A DNA stretch of 37,101 bases from an uncultured Muribaculaceae bacterium (GCA_910577585.1 CAJTNN010000008.1:1-37101); one strand, 5' to 3'. Counted from the stretch's first letter, positions 1 through 8,166 are shown. Program-made: numbers and translations. The notes: generated from the sequence alone by a model not told the origin.

Positions 1-25
1 TACCGTAAAAAAATTGCGAAAAAAA

Positions 26-58
26 TTTGGTAGACTAAAAAAAAGTAATTAACTTTGC
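26..58 (+). promoter_or_regulatory. Bacteroidota-type promoter of the tRNA-Ser gene
   Basis: TTTG at 26-29 is followed after 20 bases by TAACTTTGC at 50-58. This matches the Bacteroidota sigma-ABfr consensus (TTTG, 19-20 bases, TAnnTTTG). Transcription would begin about 6-8 bases downstream and run through the tRNA about 50 bases later. Confidence 0.8.
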
Positions 59-106
59 ACTCGCAAACCGCCGGAAGCCCACAGGCCAAAGCGGCAAGCC
101 CATCAA

Positions 107-194
<88 letters not shown>

Positions 195-206
195 ACAAAC
201 CAAGTT

Positions 207-246
207 AAATCGTTGTAACCCACAAAGTTACAACGATTTTAATTTT
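207..246 (+). terminator. Hairpin terminator after tRNA-Ser
   Basis: A perfect 13-bp inverted repeat (207-219 with 227-239) encloses a 7-base loop. An AT-rich tail with a run of five T follows. It starts 12 bases after the tRNA CCA end and is the likely end of the tRNA transcript. Confidence 0.75.
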
Positions 247-309
247 TATCCCATACAAAAATACATACAATATTGGGCGCAAACTGAGCCACATACAAAA
301 CTATTGGTG

Positions 310-480
310 TCATAAAGAATCAAGCACTTCTTTGTTGTCAAGGCGAGTCAGCTCCTCTTCAATTCCCTTGTCCGTTTCGGAGATATGACGGTGCAAAGTT
401 TCCTATTGCCGCCCCAACTTGATGTCACATTTTGTGATTTCAAGTTAGAGTCTTGACTTGAGGTGTAATTTTTGCACCTC
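310..480 (-). pseudogene. Decayed C-terminal coding remnant beside tRNA-Ser
   Basis: Read on the minus strand, one frame gives a charged, coiled-coil-like tail (ETLHRHISETDKGIEEELTR, then LDNKEVLDSL) ending in TGA at 310-312. The upstream part of the same frame stays protein-like but is broken by a TAG and a TAA, and no start codon is seen. The tail would fit the end of a once longer gene. Its family is not recognised. Its place just past a tRNA 3' end would fit the scar of an integrated element, but no integrase or second attachment site was found. Confidence 0.3.
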
Positions 481-490
481 AAGGTTGATA

Positions 491-640
491 TTGCACAATA
501 CCGATTATGATTTTAGAACTATGGCCACGGGAGTACGGTGGCTACGGAAGTACGTGGGGTTACGGGAGAACGTAAACCACGTGCTCCAGAACAGAACGTT
601 CTCCCGTGAAAGCCGTACTCCCGTAAAAAGCAGGTGTCCA
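491..640. repeat. Dispersed 17-bp repeat block, locus 1
   Basis: Degenerate units of about 17 bp built around ACGGGAGnACG run from 525, then reappear inverted (CGTTCTCCCGT near 598 and ACTCCCGT near 619). The leading 50 bp (491-541) is also found, imperfectly, at 1900-1948 on the other side of the RhuM gene. Nothing protein-coding is convincing between 480 and 925: this block, then the 156-bp element at 683-838, fill most of that stretch. Confidence 0.7.
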
Positions 641-682
641 GTAAAAAGGATGTCGTTACTTGGGGTCGATCAGCATCCGGCC

Positions 683-838
683 CCATCCGCGTCGACACAA
701 GGCGCGTAGCGCCGATGTGCCTGCGCCCCATCCCATATGAAGCAAATAAAAATCCGCGTTAATCCATCCCATCCGCGCTCGCAACGAGCTGCGCAGCAGC
801 GAGAGAGAGAGATCCGCGCCTAAAAATTCCTTCCATAT
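683..838 (+). repeat. Intergenic repeat element B, copy 1
   Basis: A segment of about 156 bp shares blocks in the same order with the reverse strand of 26383-26542. The blocks are CCATCCGCG; a GGCGC-3nt-GCGCC hairpin; TCCGCGTTAATCC; a second CATCCGCG; a GCGCAGC-rich core; and ATCCGCGCC running into AATTCC. The hairpin stem is the same in both copies while its loop differs (GTA against TCA). Both copies lie next to a 17-bp repeat block. No coding sense is apparent. Confidence 0.65.
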
Positions 839-925
839 CCCAATCAACTCAGCCAAAGTTGTATCCTTCACTTACAGAGGTTGGGCGGCGTCCCCCCGAC
901 CTGCGGCAAGGCGGGATTTGTTATT

Positions 926-1840
926 TCAAAGTGTGTCGAGGATTACAGAGGGTGCAATCTCCATCTTTGAGAATGCGAACAGTTTCTTGCCAAGGTCTTT
1001 GATTGATGCTCCTATGTGATAGAGGGTATCATCAATAATCAGAAAACGATCATGAATGTCGGCCACATACTTTATTTCGATTGGAGCATATTGGCGGTTA
1101 TGACGTTGCAAGTCAAGTCGGATTTGCCTTGAACGGTCAGCATCTGTATAGACCACTGCTTTAACGCCATCTCCACGCTTATCAAACAAGGTAAGGACTG
1201 TCTCATCTACATAGTTGTCAATCAACACAATTCTCTTTTTCGCGGACTTTACAAGGGCGCACACAAACTTATATGCGTCAAATATCTGACCATTGAAGAA
1301 GATGCCTTCAACCGGAGGCAGCGATGCTTTGACAAAGAAATCTACCTTGTCAGCGAGTTCGTCAAGTCGACGGTCATGCTCTGACAGACGGTGGTCAATC
1401 CGCGACTCCATGTATAGAAGACGTTGATTGACGCTATATCCCCTCAGCAAATACTCCTTCAACACCTTATTCGCCCATTGACGAAATTGCGTGGCATTTA
1501 TACTGTTAACCCTGTAGCCAACAGATAGAATTGCATCAAGATTATAAAATTTAGTTCGGTAATTTTTACCATCTCCAGCAGTTAGTTCCAAAATGGAACA
1601 TACTGAATCCTCATCTAACTCTCCTGATTTGAATATGTTGGATAAGTGTTTAGTAATCGCAGGGCGTTTTGTTCCAAATAGCTCCGCTATCTGGGGCTGA
1701 GTCAGCCAAACGGTTTCCTTATCGACTCTGACATCTAATGAAAACGTAGAGTTTGGTTGATAAAGAATTATCTCGTTATCAACAGAATGATTACTATCGA
1801 CATCATTTATTTTAAGAACGCTATTGTCGTTGTTATCCAT
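926..1840 (-). CDS. rhuM: RhuM-family (virulence RhuM-like) protein
   Basis: 304 aa. Residues about 25-160 carry the RhuM-type pattern: a winged-helix-like start (WLTQPQIAELFGTKRPAITKH), then GKNYRTKFYNLDAILSVGYRV and QFRQWANKVLKEYLLRGYSV. Members are widespread in mobile and accessory loci; their biochemical role is unsettled, and the name comes from a Salmonella pathogenicity-island gene. The C-terminal part (about 190-304) looks like half of a phospholipase D fold, with a degenerate motif H263-D-R then D270 where the canonical motif has HxK. The gene stands alone, has its own promoter (1860-1868), and lies between two related repeat blocks, which suggests a mobile cassette. The family call is firm; DNA binding and any nuclease activity are inference. 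Confidence 0.85.
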   Translation of the reverse strand: MDNNDNSVLKINDVDSNHSVDNEIILYQPNSTFSLDVRVDKETVWLTQPQIAELFGTKRPAITKHLSNIFKSGELDEDSVCSILELTAGDGKNYRTKFYNLDAILSVGYRVNSINATQFRQWANKVLKEYLLRGYSVNQRLLYMESRIDHRLSEHDRRLDELADKVDFFVKASLPPVEGIFFNGQIFDAYKFVCALVKSAKKRIVLIDNYVDETVLTLFDKRGDGVKAVVYTDADRSRQIRLDLQRHNRQYAPIEIKYVADIHDRFLIIDDTLYHIGASIKDLGKKLFAFSKMEIAPSVILDTL

Positions 1841-1859
1841 GTGCGAGGCTTATTAGATT

Positions 1860-1868
1860 GCAAAATTA
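1860..1868 (-). promoter_or_regulatory. -7 box for the RhuM gene
   Basis: GCAAAATTA on the plus strand reads TAATTTTGC on the minus strand, a full match to TAnnTTTGC. It lies 20 bases upstream of the start codon at 1840. Confidence 0.65.
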
Positions 1869-1899
1869 CGAAAAATAATCGGTATTTCAGCAGATTACG

Positions 1900-2018
1900 C
1901 TGCAATACATATTATGATTTTAGCCCGGTGGCCACGGGAGAACGGTGGTCATGGGAGAACGGTGGCCATGGGAGAACTGAGTTTTACGGGAGAACGTAAC
2001 CCACGTGCTCCCGTAAAA
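1900..2018 (+). repeat. Dispersed 17-bp repeat block, locus 2, ending in a hairpin
   Basis: Three 17-bp units of the form (t/c)CAyGGGAGAACGGTGG lie at 1932-1948, 1949-1965 and from 1966. An 11-bp inverted repeat follows (TTTTACGGGAG at 1982-1992 with CTCCCGTAAAA at 2008-2018). The lead-in (1900-1948) is an imperfect direct copy of 491-541. The rest of the gap to the next gene (2019-2210) holds a GC-rich hairpin at 2086-2115 and no convincing ORF. Confidence 0.7.
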
Positions 2019-2085
2019 AACGTGATCCTTCTCGATCGGCAACGTTGCCCCGGGTCGGTAGTAGGGCGTGGGGGCTGACATAAGA

Positions 2086-2115
2086 TTGCCCCGGCAGCAG
2101 TGGCTGTCGGGGCAA
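2086..2115 (-). terminator. Probable terminator of the large LRR gene
   Basis: A 13-bp stem (TTGCCCCGGCAGC with GCTGTCGGGGCAA, one G.T pair) closes a 4-base loop about 95 bases past the stop codon of the gene at 2211. The minus-strand tail has only a few T residues, so termination strength is uncertain. Confidence 0.5.
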
Positions 2116-2210
2116 CTTGGGTTCGGATGGGGCGGCCGCATGGGGGCGCCCCGTGGGTGGGGATGTTGACAATGGTGGAAGTTGACAGGCTGAGCTGCCA
2201 GTGATGAAGA

Positions 2211-5200
2211 TCAGATGATGATCTTGAAAGTGCGTCCGCCGACACGCAGCAGGTAGCAGCCGGGGGCAAGGCTCAGAGTGCGCGCCACGCCGTTGTAGCG
2301 CACTATGCCGCTGACGGTGCTTACCAGCACGTCGCCGCTGAATGAGTCGGCAAACGTCAGCTCGCCGCCGTTGACGCTGAAGAGCGAATCGGCATCGATG
2401 CCGGCCACACCCACATTCGGGTCGGCAGTGATTGTATAGAATTTACCCCATTCAGGCGCCGCCTTATATGCATCGATAGCCTCTTCCGCCACAATCAGCT
2501 CACACTGATTATATATTGCCGGGCTGAATGAGTAATCAGTCTCAGGAGGCACAAGCCCATGAAGACGTATCGATGTGATTTGTGTGCAATCCGTGAATGT
2601 ACCACGCCCTATTTTGCGAAGGCTTTCAGGGATGTCAAGGCTTACAAGCGGCACATTATAGAAGGCACTGTATTCCAGCTCCTCGATACCGCCGCCGAGA
2701 TCCACACTCTTCAGGCCTGTGTCTCTGAACGCCGACGACTCCAGGAGCTTCAGATCATCAGAGAGTTTCACATAAGTCAGCGCCGAGCAACCATAGAAAG
2801 CGTGGTACTCGATTTCTGCCACCTTCTCCAGATTTATCTCACGTAGCGATTTGCTATCGCGGAACGCTGCCGAGCCGATATGGCGCACTGTGGCGGGGAG
2901 CTTGAAAGTCTGCAGCACGGGCATCTGCTGGAAGGAGCTGTACATTATGGATGTCACAATGAAGGGGACAGTCTTGTATCTGACTATTTCAGGCACTACG
3001 GCATTCACAAGAGTAGACGCCGACACAGCACCGTAGACTTGCGCCGTGCGCTCTACAGGATCGAGAATATACTGGAAGTCGCCCTCACTCATCCGGATGG
3101 GATTCACACCCAGATCAATATCGGGGTCCGGGTCAGGGTCAGGGTCAGGGGTCGGGTCAGGATCAGGACCGGGAGTCGGGTCAGGATCGGGGTCGGGAGT
3201 CGGGTCGGGGTCCGGGTCAACTGTAGATGATGGCCTGACTCTCACGATAAGCGAGGCAAACAACGCATAGTACTCATCCGTAGCCTCGACTGTAACCATG
3301 ATATAAGCCGAGCCGGCAGCGCGCACCACGAGTTTGCCGGTCGCCTCATCCCAATAGGCTATCGAGGGGTTCATGTTCTCTACAATCAACTTGCCATCAG
3401 ACTCGCAGCTGAACACCGGCTGCTCGAACTCCTCACCCAGAGTCACCTCGATTTCATCGGGATCGAAACTGATTTTCGGGTCCTTCAGCTGACGCTTCGT
3501 CAGGGTAAGTGAATAGCTGGCGGATGATGCTATCGAAGTGTCGGTGGCCAGCGATTTGGCAGTGATCACGGTCGTGCCGTAGCCCTTCGGGGTGACGACA
3601 CCGGTTGAGGCATTGACTGTGGCCACAGCCGGCGAACTGCTTGAGTATGTCACCTTCACACCATGCTCATTGACGAGCACCGGGAGCTTCTCAGCACTGA
3701 AATGATCAAGCAGCAGAGAGACCTCATCGGCGGTGAACTTCAGCTCGGGGTCAATCATCGGAGCGAGATCATCGACGATATTGCTGAAATCCTGCCAAGT
3801 CTTGGCTTCGCGATAGAGCTCGAGACTGGTGTCAGGCACATGCAGAGTGGCCTTTCCCAATGTAGTCTGCGAGAAAGCACCGGCAGCCGACGGAGGCTCC
3901 TGCGCGCGGCATTTCACCTCTACCAGAGGGCTCATATTGTTGAAGGCACCATAACCGATGTAGCTGACATTCTCCGGGATGGTGATTGAAGTGATATCGG
4001 GGTCGCCGTTGAAATTATCGAACGCCAGGCGTCCGATATATTCAAGCGAGTTGGGGAGTGTCACCGGTGAGTATACGCCCACATGAGAGAAGGCCTCGTC
4101 GCCGATGCGGGTGATGCCTTCACCAAATGAGATTTTCGAGACGAGACAGCTCTCAAACATGCCGTTGGGAATCTCGGTCACTAAATCCGACAACGTCACA
4201 TTGACCGGACATGTGTATGTGCCCTTCATTCTGAAGGGGGAAGTCTGCGCATAAGCTATGTTACGCCCGATATAGAGCTGGCTAAGTTGCTGGAGGTCGG
4301 AGAACTCCAGTTCCCATTCGAAGGTCAGTTTGCCTGTGCAGTCCTCAATCTTGATGGTCTGGATATTTTCGCATCCGAAGAAAGCAGCATGCCCGATGGT
4401 GTTGACACTCCAGGGAATCTCGAGGGTTTTCAGATTACGGCAACCAGCGAATGCGGAATAAGAGATGGTGGCAAGCTTATTGTAGGCAGCCGATGCGGGA
4501 ATTTTGAGCGATGTCAGACTGTGGCAACCGGAGAATGCATACTTGCCGAGCTCGGTGCGAGTATCAGAATACAGCTCAAGCGATGTGAGCTTCTTCATCT
4601 TCGAAGGCGTGGAGGCCATATCAAGGAAATCCACATTTGTGGCCGCTCCATAATACATGTCATAGCCAACGGGTGACAAATAGGCAGGATAGCCTGCATC
4701 CTCATTGAACGAGAGGTTGAAATAGCTATACACCGATGTCACACAGATGTTTTTCAGACTGCAGCCGGTGAGATTGCTGGTGACAAACGTATTGGCGGGA
4801 AATTCTCTGACGCCGGATCCTATGATCAAAGTCTCCAATGCATTGGCAAAGGAGGTGAAGGCATAGGAGTTAGAGGTCTGGCCGTAGACGACCTGTGTGC
4901 CGAGAAATACATTCTTCAGTTTATTAAACTGTCCGCAATTACTTGCGATTGACTCCTTTGTAAACTTGATGTCATGGTTAGACTCAGCGATGTAAAGATT
5001 CTGAAGATTTGAGGTCTTGAAATTATAGCGTTCATCGACAGTGTATATCGATGCGCCATAGCCGACTGATACCAAGGTGGCATTGGCGAATGGCTGCGTG
5101 GTGGACCAGCTGGCGCTCACATCAATCGGACGCCCCAGATACAGATGTCTTATCGTGCCCAGATTCACACTCGCATTTATGCCGACTCCGACGACGCCAT

Positions 5201-5498
5201 CCTCGAGAATAAGCGTGTCGACACTCGAGCTACAGTTCCATTCCGTGATATACCTTACCGGCAGATTGCCCCACTCGGTGGGAATCTGGGCCGGAATCCG
5301 CACTGTGTTACCGGGGTTAACATCCACACCGGTGAAACAGGCATAAGTTGGCTTCGTGCCACCCTGGACATCGGTCTGCAGCACATATGTGAGGCCATCC
5401 ACCGTTGCCGTCTCAACCTCACCACCACGAGCCCCGAACGAGATACATAATCCCGCTATCAGGGCCATCATAGTTCTTAGAAAGTAATGAATCTTCAT
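2211..5498 (-). CDS. BspA-like leucine-rich repeat surface protein with Ig-like domains
   Basis: 1095 aa with a Sec signal peptide (MKIHYFLRTMMALIAGLCIS). Residues about 60-530 are BspA-type repeats (LRR_5) of the kind IPxSVxxIGxxAFxGCxxL. A conserved cap follows (LHVPDTSLELYREAKTWQDF). Residues about 577-760 look like two bacterial Ig-like (Big_2) modules. A Pro-Asp linker spans about 761-797, and a second LRR block about 800-1010. The last ~65 residues (ending YLLRVGGRTFKIII) resemble a type A C-terminal sorting domain of the type IX secretion system, so surface display or release is expected. BspA relatives bind host or bacterial surfaces; that role here is inference. It has a 300-nt leader plus the structured RNA at 5796-6116, shared with the LRR gene at 21220. 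Confidence 0.88.
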   Translation of the reverse strand: MKIHYFLRTMMALIAGLCISFGARGGEVETATVDGLTYVLQTDVQGGTKPTYACFTGVDVNPGNTVRIPAQIPTEWGNLPVRYITEWNCSSSVDTLILEDGVVGVGINASVNLGTIRHLYLGRPIDVSASWSTTQPFANATLVSVGYGASIYTVDERYNFKTSNLQNLYIAESNHDIKFTKESIASNCGQFNKLKNVFLGTQVVYGQTSNSYAFTSFANALETLIIGSGVREFPANTFVTSNLTGCSLKNICVTSVYSYFNLSFNEDAGYPAYLSPVGYDMYYGAATNVDFLDMASTPSKMKKLTSLELYSDTRTELGKYAFSGCHSLTSLKIPASAAYNKLATISYSAFAGCRNLKTLEIPWSVNTIGHAAFFGCENIQTIKIEDCTGKLTFEWELEFSDLQQLSQLYIGRNIAYAQTSPFRMKGTYTCPVNVTLSDLVTEIPNGMFESCLVSKISFGEGITRIGDEAFSHVGVYSPVTLPNSLEYIGRLAFDNFNGDPDITSITIPENVSYIGYGAFNNMSPLVEVKCRAQEPPSAAGAFSQTTLGKATLHVPDTSLELYREAKTWQDFSNIVDDLAPMIDPELKFTADEVSLLLDHFSAEKLPVLVNEHGVKVTYSSSSPAVATVNASTGVVTPKGYGTTVITAKSLATDTSIASSASYSLTLTKRQLKDPKISFDPDEIEVTLGEEFEQPVFSCESDGKLIVENMNPSIAYWDEATGKLVVRAAGSAYIMVTVEATDEYYALFASLIVRVRPSSTVDPDPDPTPDPDPDPTPGPDPDPTPDPDPDPDPDIDLGVNPIRMSEGDFQYILDPVERTAQVYGAVSASTLVNAVVPEIVRYKTVPFIVTSIMYSSFQQMPVLQTFKLPATVRHIGSAAFRDSKSLREINLEKVAEIEYHAFYGCSALTYVKLSDDLKLLESSAFRDTGLKSVDLGGGIEELEYSAFYNVPLVSLDIPESLRKIGRGTFTDCTQITSIRLHGLVPPETDYSFSPAIYNQCELIVAEEAIDAYKAAPEWGKFYTITADPNVGVAGIDADSLFSVNGGELTFADSFSGDVLVSTVSGIVRYNGVARTLSLAPGCYLLRVGGRTFKIII
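3109..3222 (-). repeat. Pro-Asp repeat linker inside the LRR gene
   Basis: Imperfect short repeats of GGGTCAGG/GGGTCCGG type encode about 37 residues of alternating Asp and Pro with a few Thr and Gly. Such acidic linkers separate surface domains and are prone to length change by slippage. The Gly-Ser-rich reading on the plus strand is only its mirror. Confidence 0.85.
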
Positions 5499-5513
5499 AT
5501 TGAAAGAAAATAG

Positions 5514-5555
5514 TTGTATTGTGTAGGTTCTTAATTGTATTGTGCAGGTTCTTAA
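5514..5555 (-). repeat. 21-bp tandem duplication just upstream of the LRR start codon
   Basis: Two 21-bp units differ by one base (5514-5534 and 5535-5555). They lie in the untranslated leader, 16-57 bases upstream of the start at 5498. On the mRNA the unit reads TTAAGAACCTrCACAATACA, A-rich and likely unstructured. It could affect translation initiation; no function is shown. Confidence 0.85.
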
Positions 5556-5795
5556 TCGATTGCATTACGGCTTTCAACTCTCGGCCGGCGTCATGCACAC
5601 GCACACACGCGTACGGGCCACGCCGCCAGCGGCGCAGCCTGCATGATTACTATCTCGGAGAAATATGGAATAAGTTGAAAGTTGAGTCCGGTTCATATCT
5701 TGCGAATTATCCATGACGTACAGATAGCCGCCGACGTGGGCATCCCTGCGGATGTCCGCGCCATCGCCACTCTGTAGCCACAAAGGGTTGATAAT

Positions 5796-6116
5796 TCTGC
5801 AAGACGGGACGCAGATATGTCAGGTTTGGTCAGTGACCCGGCGCGGCGATGAACACAGTCAGGTGGCGGTGCCACCGCCATACGCGTGTCATAAGCCCGG
5901 GCCATGATGACCGGGAAGAAGAGCCGTCCCATTACTTTTATCATCGGCCGCATCAGCCTCGCCATACCCGCAGGGGGTGGCGGTGGCCGACCCAACCGGC
6001 GGGGGTCTACCCCACCGAGCCGACGACAAATTGCCAAGGTAATGTAATCTTCCCATCCGGACGCAGTGGCAGCCCATTCAAGGGGAGCCGCATCCGGATT
6101 TTGCAATGCAAAATTA
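5796..6116 (-). ncRNA. Promoter-led structured RNA element, copy 1 (leader of the LRR gene at 2211)
   Basis: The minus strand carries a -7 box TAATTTTGC (6108-6116). A first hairpin follows (CCGGATGC/GCGTCCGG), then the conserved core: TTACATTACC, GGCAATT, a 12-bp helix (6019-6030 with 5937-5948), then GTAATGGGACGGCTCT. The helix CATTAC (6039-6044) with GTAATG (5930-5935) is CATCAC/GTGATG in copies 2 and 3, a compensatory change. The element ends in hairpin TCTGC/GCAGA (5796-5815), whose loop GTCCCGTC can pair with GGGAC of the core. It points toward the LRR gene starting 298 bases downstream. The rest of the 5499-6206 gap contains only the leader. The family is not recognised; Bacteroidales-1 or another known Rfam motif cannot be excluded. 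Confidence 0.7.
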
Positions 6117-6206
6117 ATAAAATACACTAATATTTGCAAGAGCTCGCCGCAGCCATCTGCCGCCGGACACTCTTTTACCGGCCAACTTGCCTTACGTAAA
6201 AAATGA

Positions 6207-7880
6207 CTACTTATCCTGAGAGTCGGTTACTGGCGTGCGGCCGGCCTCCTTGCGGTATTGCGCCGGAGTAATGCCGAAGACGCGGTTGAAGTGACTGTAG
6301 TAAGTGGCGCGGCGCACATATCCGCTGCTTTCGGCTATCGCATCGATAGTCCAGTCGGGATGCTCCTTGAGCAACTGCACTGAGTATTCCACACGCAGTT
6401 TATTGATATAATCATTCACCCCTAAATTGGCGAATTTCTCGATCAGTTGCGACACTTTTCCCCTCGATAGCCCAGTGAGTTCAATAATGGCGTCGCGGTT
6501 GAATTGCGGTTGCTTGAAGAGTTCATCATCTATTATGCGGCGCTGCATGTCGGAGAAGAGGCGGAAATCATCGCGGTCTTCGTCAGAGGCCGGGGGTGTC
6601 ATCTGATGCAGCGACCATAGCTCATCGATCTGACGGGCGGCGATGCGCTGACGCTTCACCGACTCGCGGTAAGCCTTGAATATAAGCAGCGATATGACCA
6701 ACAACGCCACACTGCCACCTATAGCCAGCCACATAAGCAGATGCCGGCGCTGCGACTCCGATTGCACACGTGCAAGCTCAAGCTCCTTCTCATTGAGGGC
6801 GAAGGCCGAGGCAAGCTCCTGCGCACGCGTTGTCTTCTCGCGCATATAAAGACTATCCTGTATGTCGGAAGCTCGTTGTATCAAGCCGTAACCCTCGCGG
6901 TAGTTGCCCAGTCCGGCATATGCCCTGCCATCCGATATGAGCAGACTGCGGTAGTCGTCGTTGATGGTGTCGCCACGGGCGAGGATGTGATGCAGCGGAG
7001 CTGTGAATTCAAGCACCTTCGCCCACTGACGCGAATCGAGGAGATAATCCATGATGTAAGCACGCCCTACGGGATTCTGCGCATATGCCGTGAGCATGAA
7101 TGAATCATAAGCCTTGCGGGCCTCCTCGGGTTTTCCGGCCCGCTCTGCACACGAGGCGATGCGCGCGTAGGCATACGCCCTCTGCTGGTCGGTGAATCCC
7201 TCCGGGGCACCCCCCACCCGCTCAATCTTGTCAATCAAGGCCAGACGCTTATATCCCTCGGCCAGAGCCTCGTCGAATCTATCGTCGGCATATAGTTCCA
7301 CGATTCTCACCCCATAGGCAGCCGACACGTTGGCCAACACCCGCGCCTCTGTTGACGACTCGCCCGATTTGATGATACTTGCCAGATATGCGTAGCCCTG
7401 ATGCCGATTACCCATCGCGAAGGCTGTCTTGGCCATCGTGGTCAGGATATTGTATTCGGCTGCCGTATTACCGGTGGAGCGGGCAATCTCCATAGCCTCT
7501 GTCGAGCTCTCGATACTACCCTGGAAATTGCCGAAGAAGTTCTGTGCCACCGACAGCAGCGTCAGCGCGTTAAGCCGCTCTGCCGGATGTGCCGCGATAG
7601 AGTCGGCGGCAAGCACCCGCCTCGCATAGCGCTCCGCCAGCGAGAACATACGCTTCTCATTATAGGCCAGCCCACGCAGCAGATTCGCCTGATATGCCTC
7701 AATCGGCATGTCACCCTCACGCTCCATGCCATCGATCACAGTGAGCACCGAGTCAGGATTCTCCACCACAGCGGCGCGGAGCGATTGCATGATTGAACCG
7801 CTACTTTTATCGGCAGCCGTCATCCTGACCGGAATAAAGAAGATTGACAGTAATAAGGTTAATAGTATCGGGTGTTTCAT
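6207..7880 (-). CDS. Membrane-anchored TPR protein with C-terminal AraC-type DNA-binding domain
   Basis: 557 aa. A signal peptide (MKHPILLTLLLSIFFIPVRM) leads into about 350 residues of helical tetratricopeptide-like repeats, predicted periplasmic. One membrane helix follows near 385-407 (LLMWLAIGGSVALLVISLLI), then a short cytoplasmic stretch. An AraC/XylS helix-turn-helix domain lies at about 455-548 (GLSRGKVSQLIEKFANLGVN; FNRVFGITPAQYRKEAG). This layout is common in Bacteroidales one-protein regulators that sense outside the cytoplasm and bind DNA inside. It is divergent from the MACPF lipoprotein operon, 286 bp away, and is its most likely regulator (inference). Its -7 box ends only 3 bases before the start codon, so the mRNA may have almost no leader. 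Confidence 0.9.
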   Translation of the reverse strand: MKHPILLTLLLSIFFIPVRMTAADKSSGSIMQSLRAAVVENPDSVLTVIDGMEREGDMPIEAYQANLLRGLAYNEKRMFSLAERYARRVLAADSIAAHPAERLNALTLLSVAQNFFGNFQGSIESSTEAMEIARSTGNTAAEYNILTTMAKTAFAMGNRHQGYAYLASIIKSGESSTEARVLANVSAAYGVRIVELYADDRFDEALAEGYKRLALIDKIERVGGAPEGFTDQQRAYAYARIASCAERAGKPEEARKAYDSFMLTAYAQNPVGRAYIMDYLLDSRQWAKVLEFTAPLHHILARGDTINDDYRSLLISDGRAYAGLGNYREGYGLIQRASDIQDSLYMREKTTRAQELASAFALNEKELELARVQSESQRRHLLMWLAIGGSVALLVISLLIFKAYRESVKRQRIAARQIDELWSLHQMTPPASDEDRDDFRLFSDMQRRIIDDELFKQPQFNRDAIIELTGLSRGKVSQLIEKFANLGVNDYINKLRVEYSVQLLKEHPDWTIDAIAESSGYVRRATYYSHFNRVFGITPAQYRKEAGRTPVTDSQDK

Positions 7881-7883
7881 ATT

Positions 7884-7892
7884 GCAAATTTA
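7884..7892 (-). promoter_or_regulatory. -7 box of the TPR/AraC regulator gene
   Basis: GCAAATTTA on the plus strand is TAAATTTGC on the minus strand. It sits directly before the ATG at 7880-7878, so transcription would start at or very near the start codon. Confidence 0.6.
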
Positions 7893-7984
7893 CGAATTTT
7901 TCATCGTATAACCCTCAATAATACTACTCACGGCCGCTGGATTGTACCCCTTTGCAAACTATTGAATATCAGGACATAGTCAAA

Positions 7985-8059
7985 AATAGTACATCAAATA
8001 GTACAAACTTTTCGCTTTTGTACTCTTACGCAACCCCTCTTTTAGCCAAAAGAGTACAA
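7985..8059. promoter_or_regulatory. Cluster of AGTACA half-sites, candidate operator
   Basis: AATAGTACA occurs twice in direct repeat 12 bp apart (7985-7993, 7997-8005). A perfect 10-bp inverted repeat follows (TTGTACTCTT at 8018-8027 with AAGAGTACAA at 8050-8059). AGTACA or its complement thus appears four times in 75 bp. The cluster lies between the divergent regulator and the lipoprotein operon, about 40-115 bases upstream of the operon's -7 box. AraC-type proteins often bind paired half-sites, so these are plausible sites for the gene at 6207; this is inference. Confidence 0.45.
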
Positions 8060-8099
8060 CACTCCGCGCCCCGATTTTGCCCCGCCGCTTACAAGTGAT

Positions 8100-8108
8100 T
8101 AATTTTGC
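8100..8108 (+). promoter_or_regulatory. -7 box of the MACPF lipoprotein operon
   Basis: TAATTTTGC matches TAnnTTTGC and lies about 60 bases before the ATG at 8167. A -33 TTTG at the usual spacing is not clear, which suits an activator-dependent promoter. Confidence 0.65.
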
Positions 8109-8166
8109 AGCACCAAGACTCTCCTCTCCCCTGAAACTGATACTAACTAATCTTTCAAAACAAATC

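Noticed and set aside
3046..3270. Gly-Ser repeat protein on the plus strand
   Set aside because: It is the mirror of the Asp-Pro linker of the LRR protein.
5693..6139. 148-codon minus-strand ORF upstream of the LRR gene
   Set aside because: It covers the structured RNA copy 1 including its promoter; the product is Pro/Arg-rich without a signal or family motif, and the other copies do not keep the frame.
8077..8166. N-terminal extension of the small lipoprotein
   Set aside because: It would start upstream of the -7 box and hide the signal peptide.
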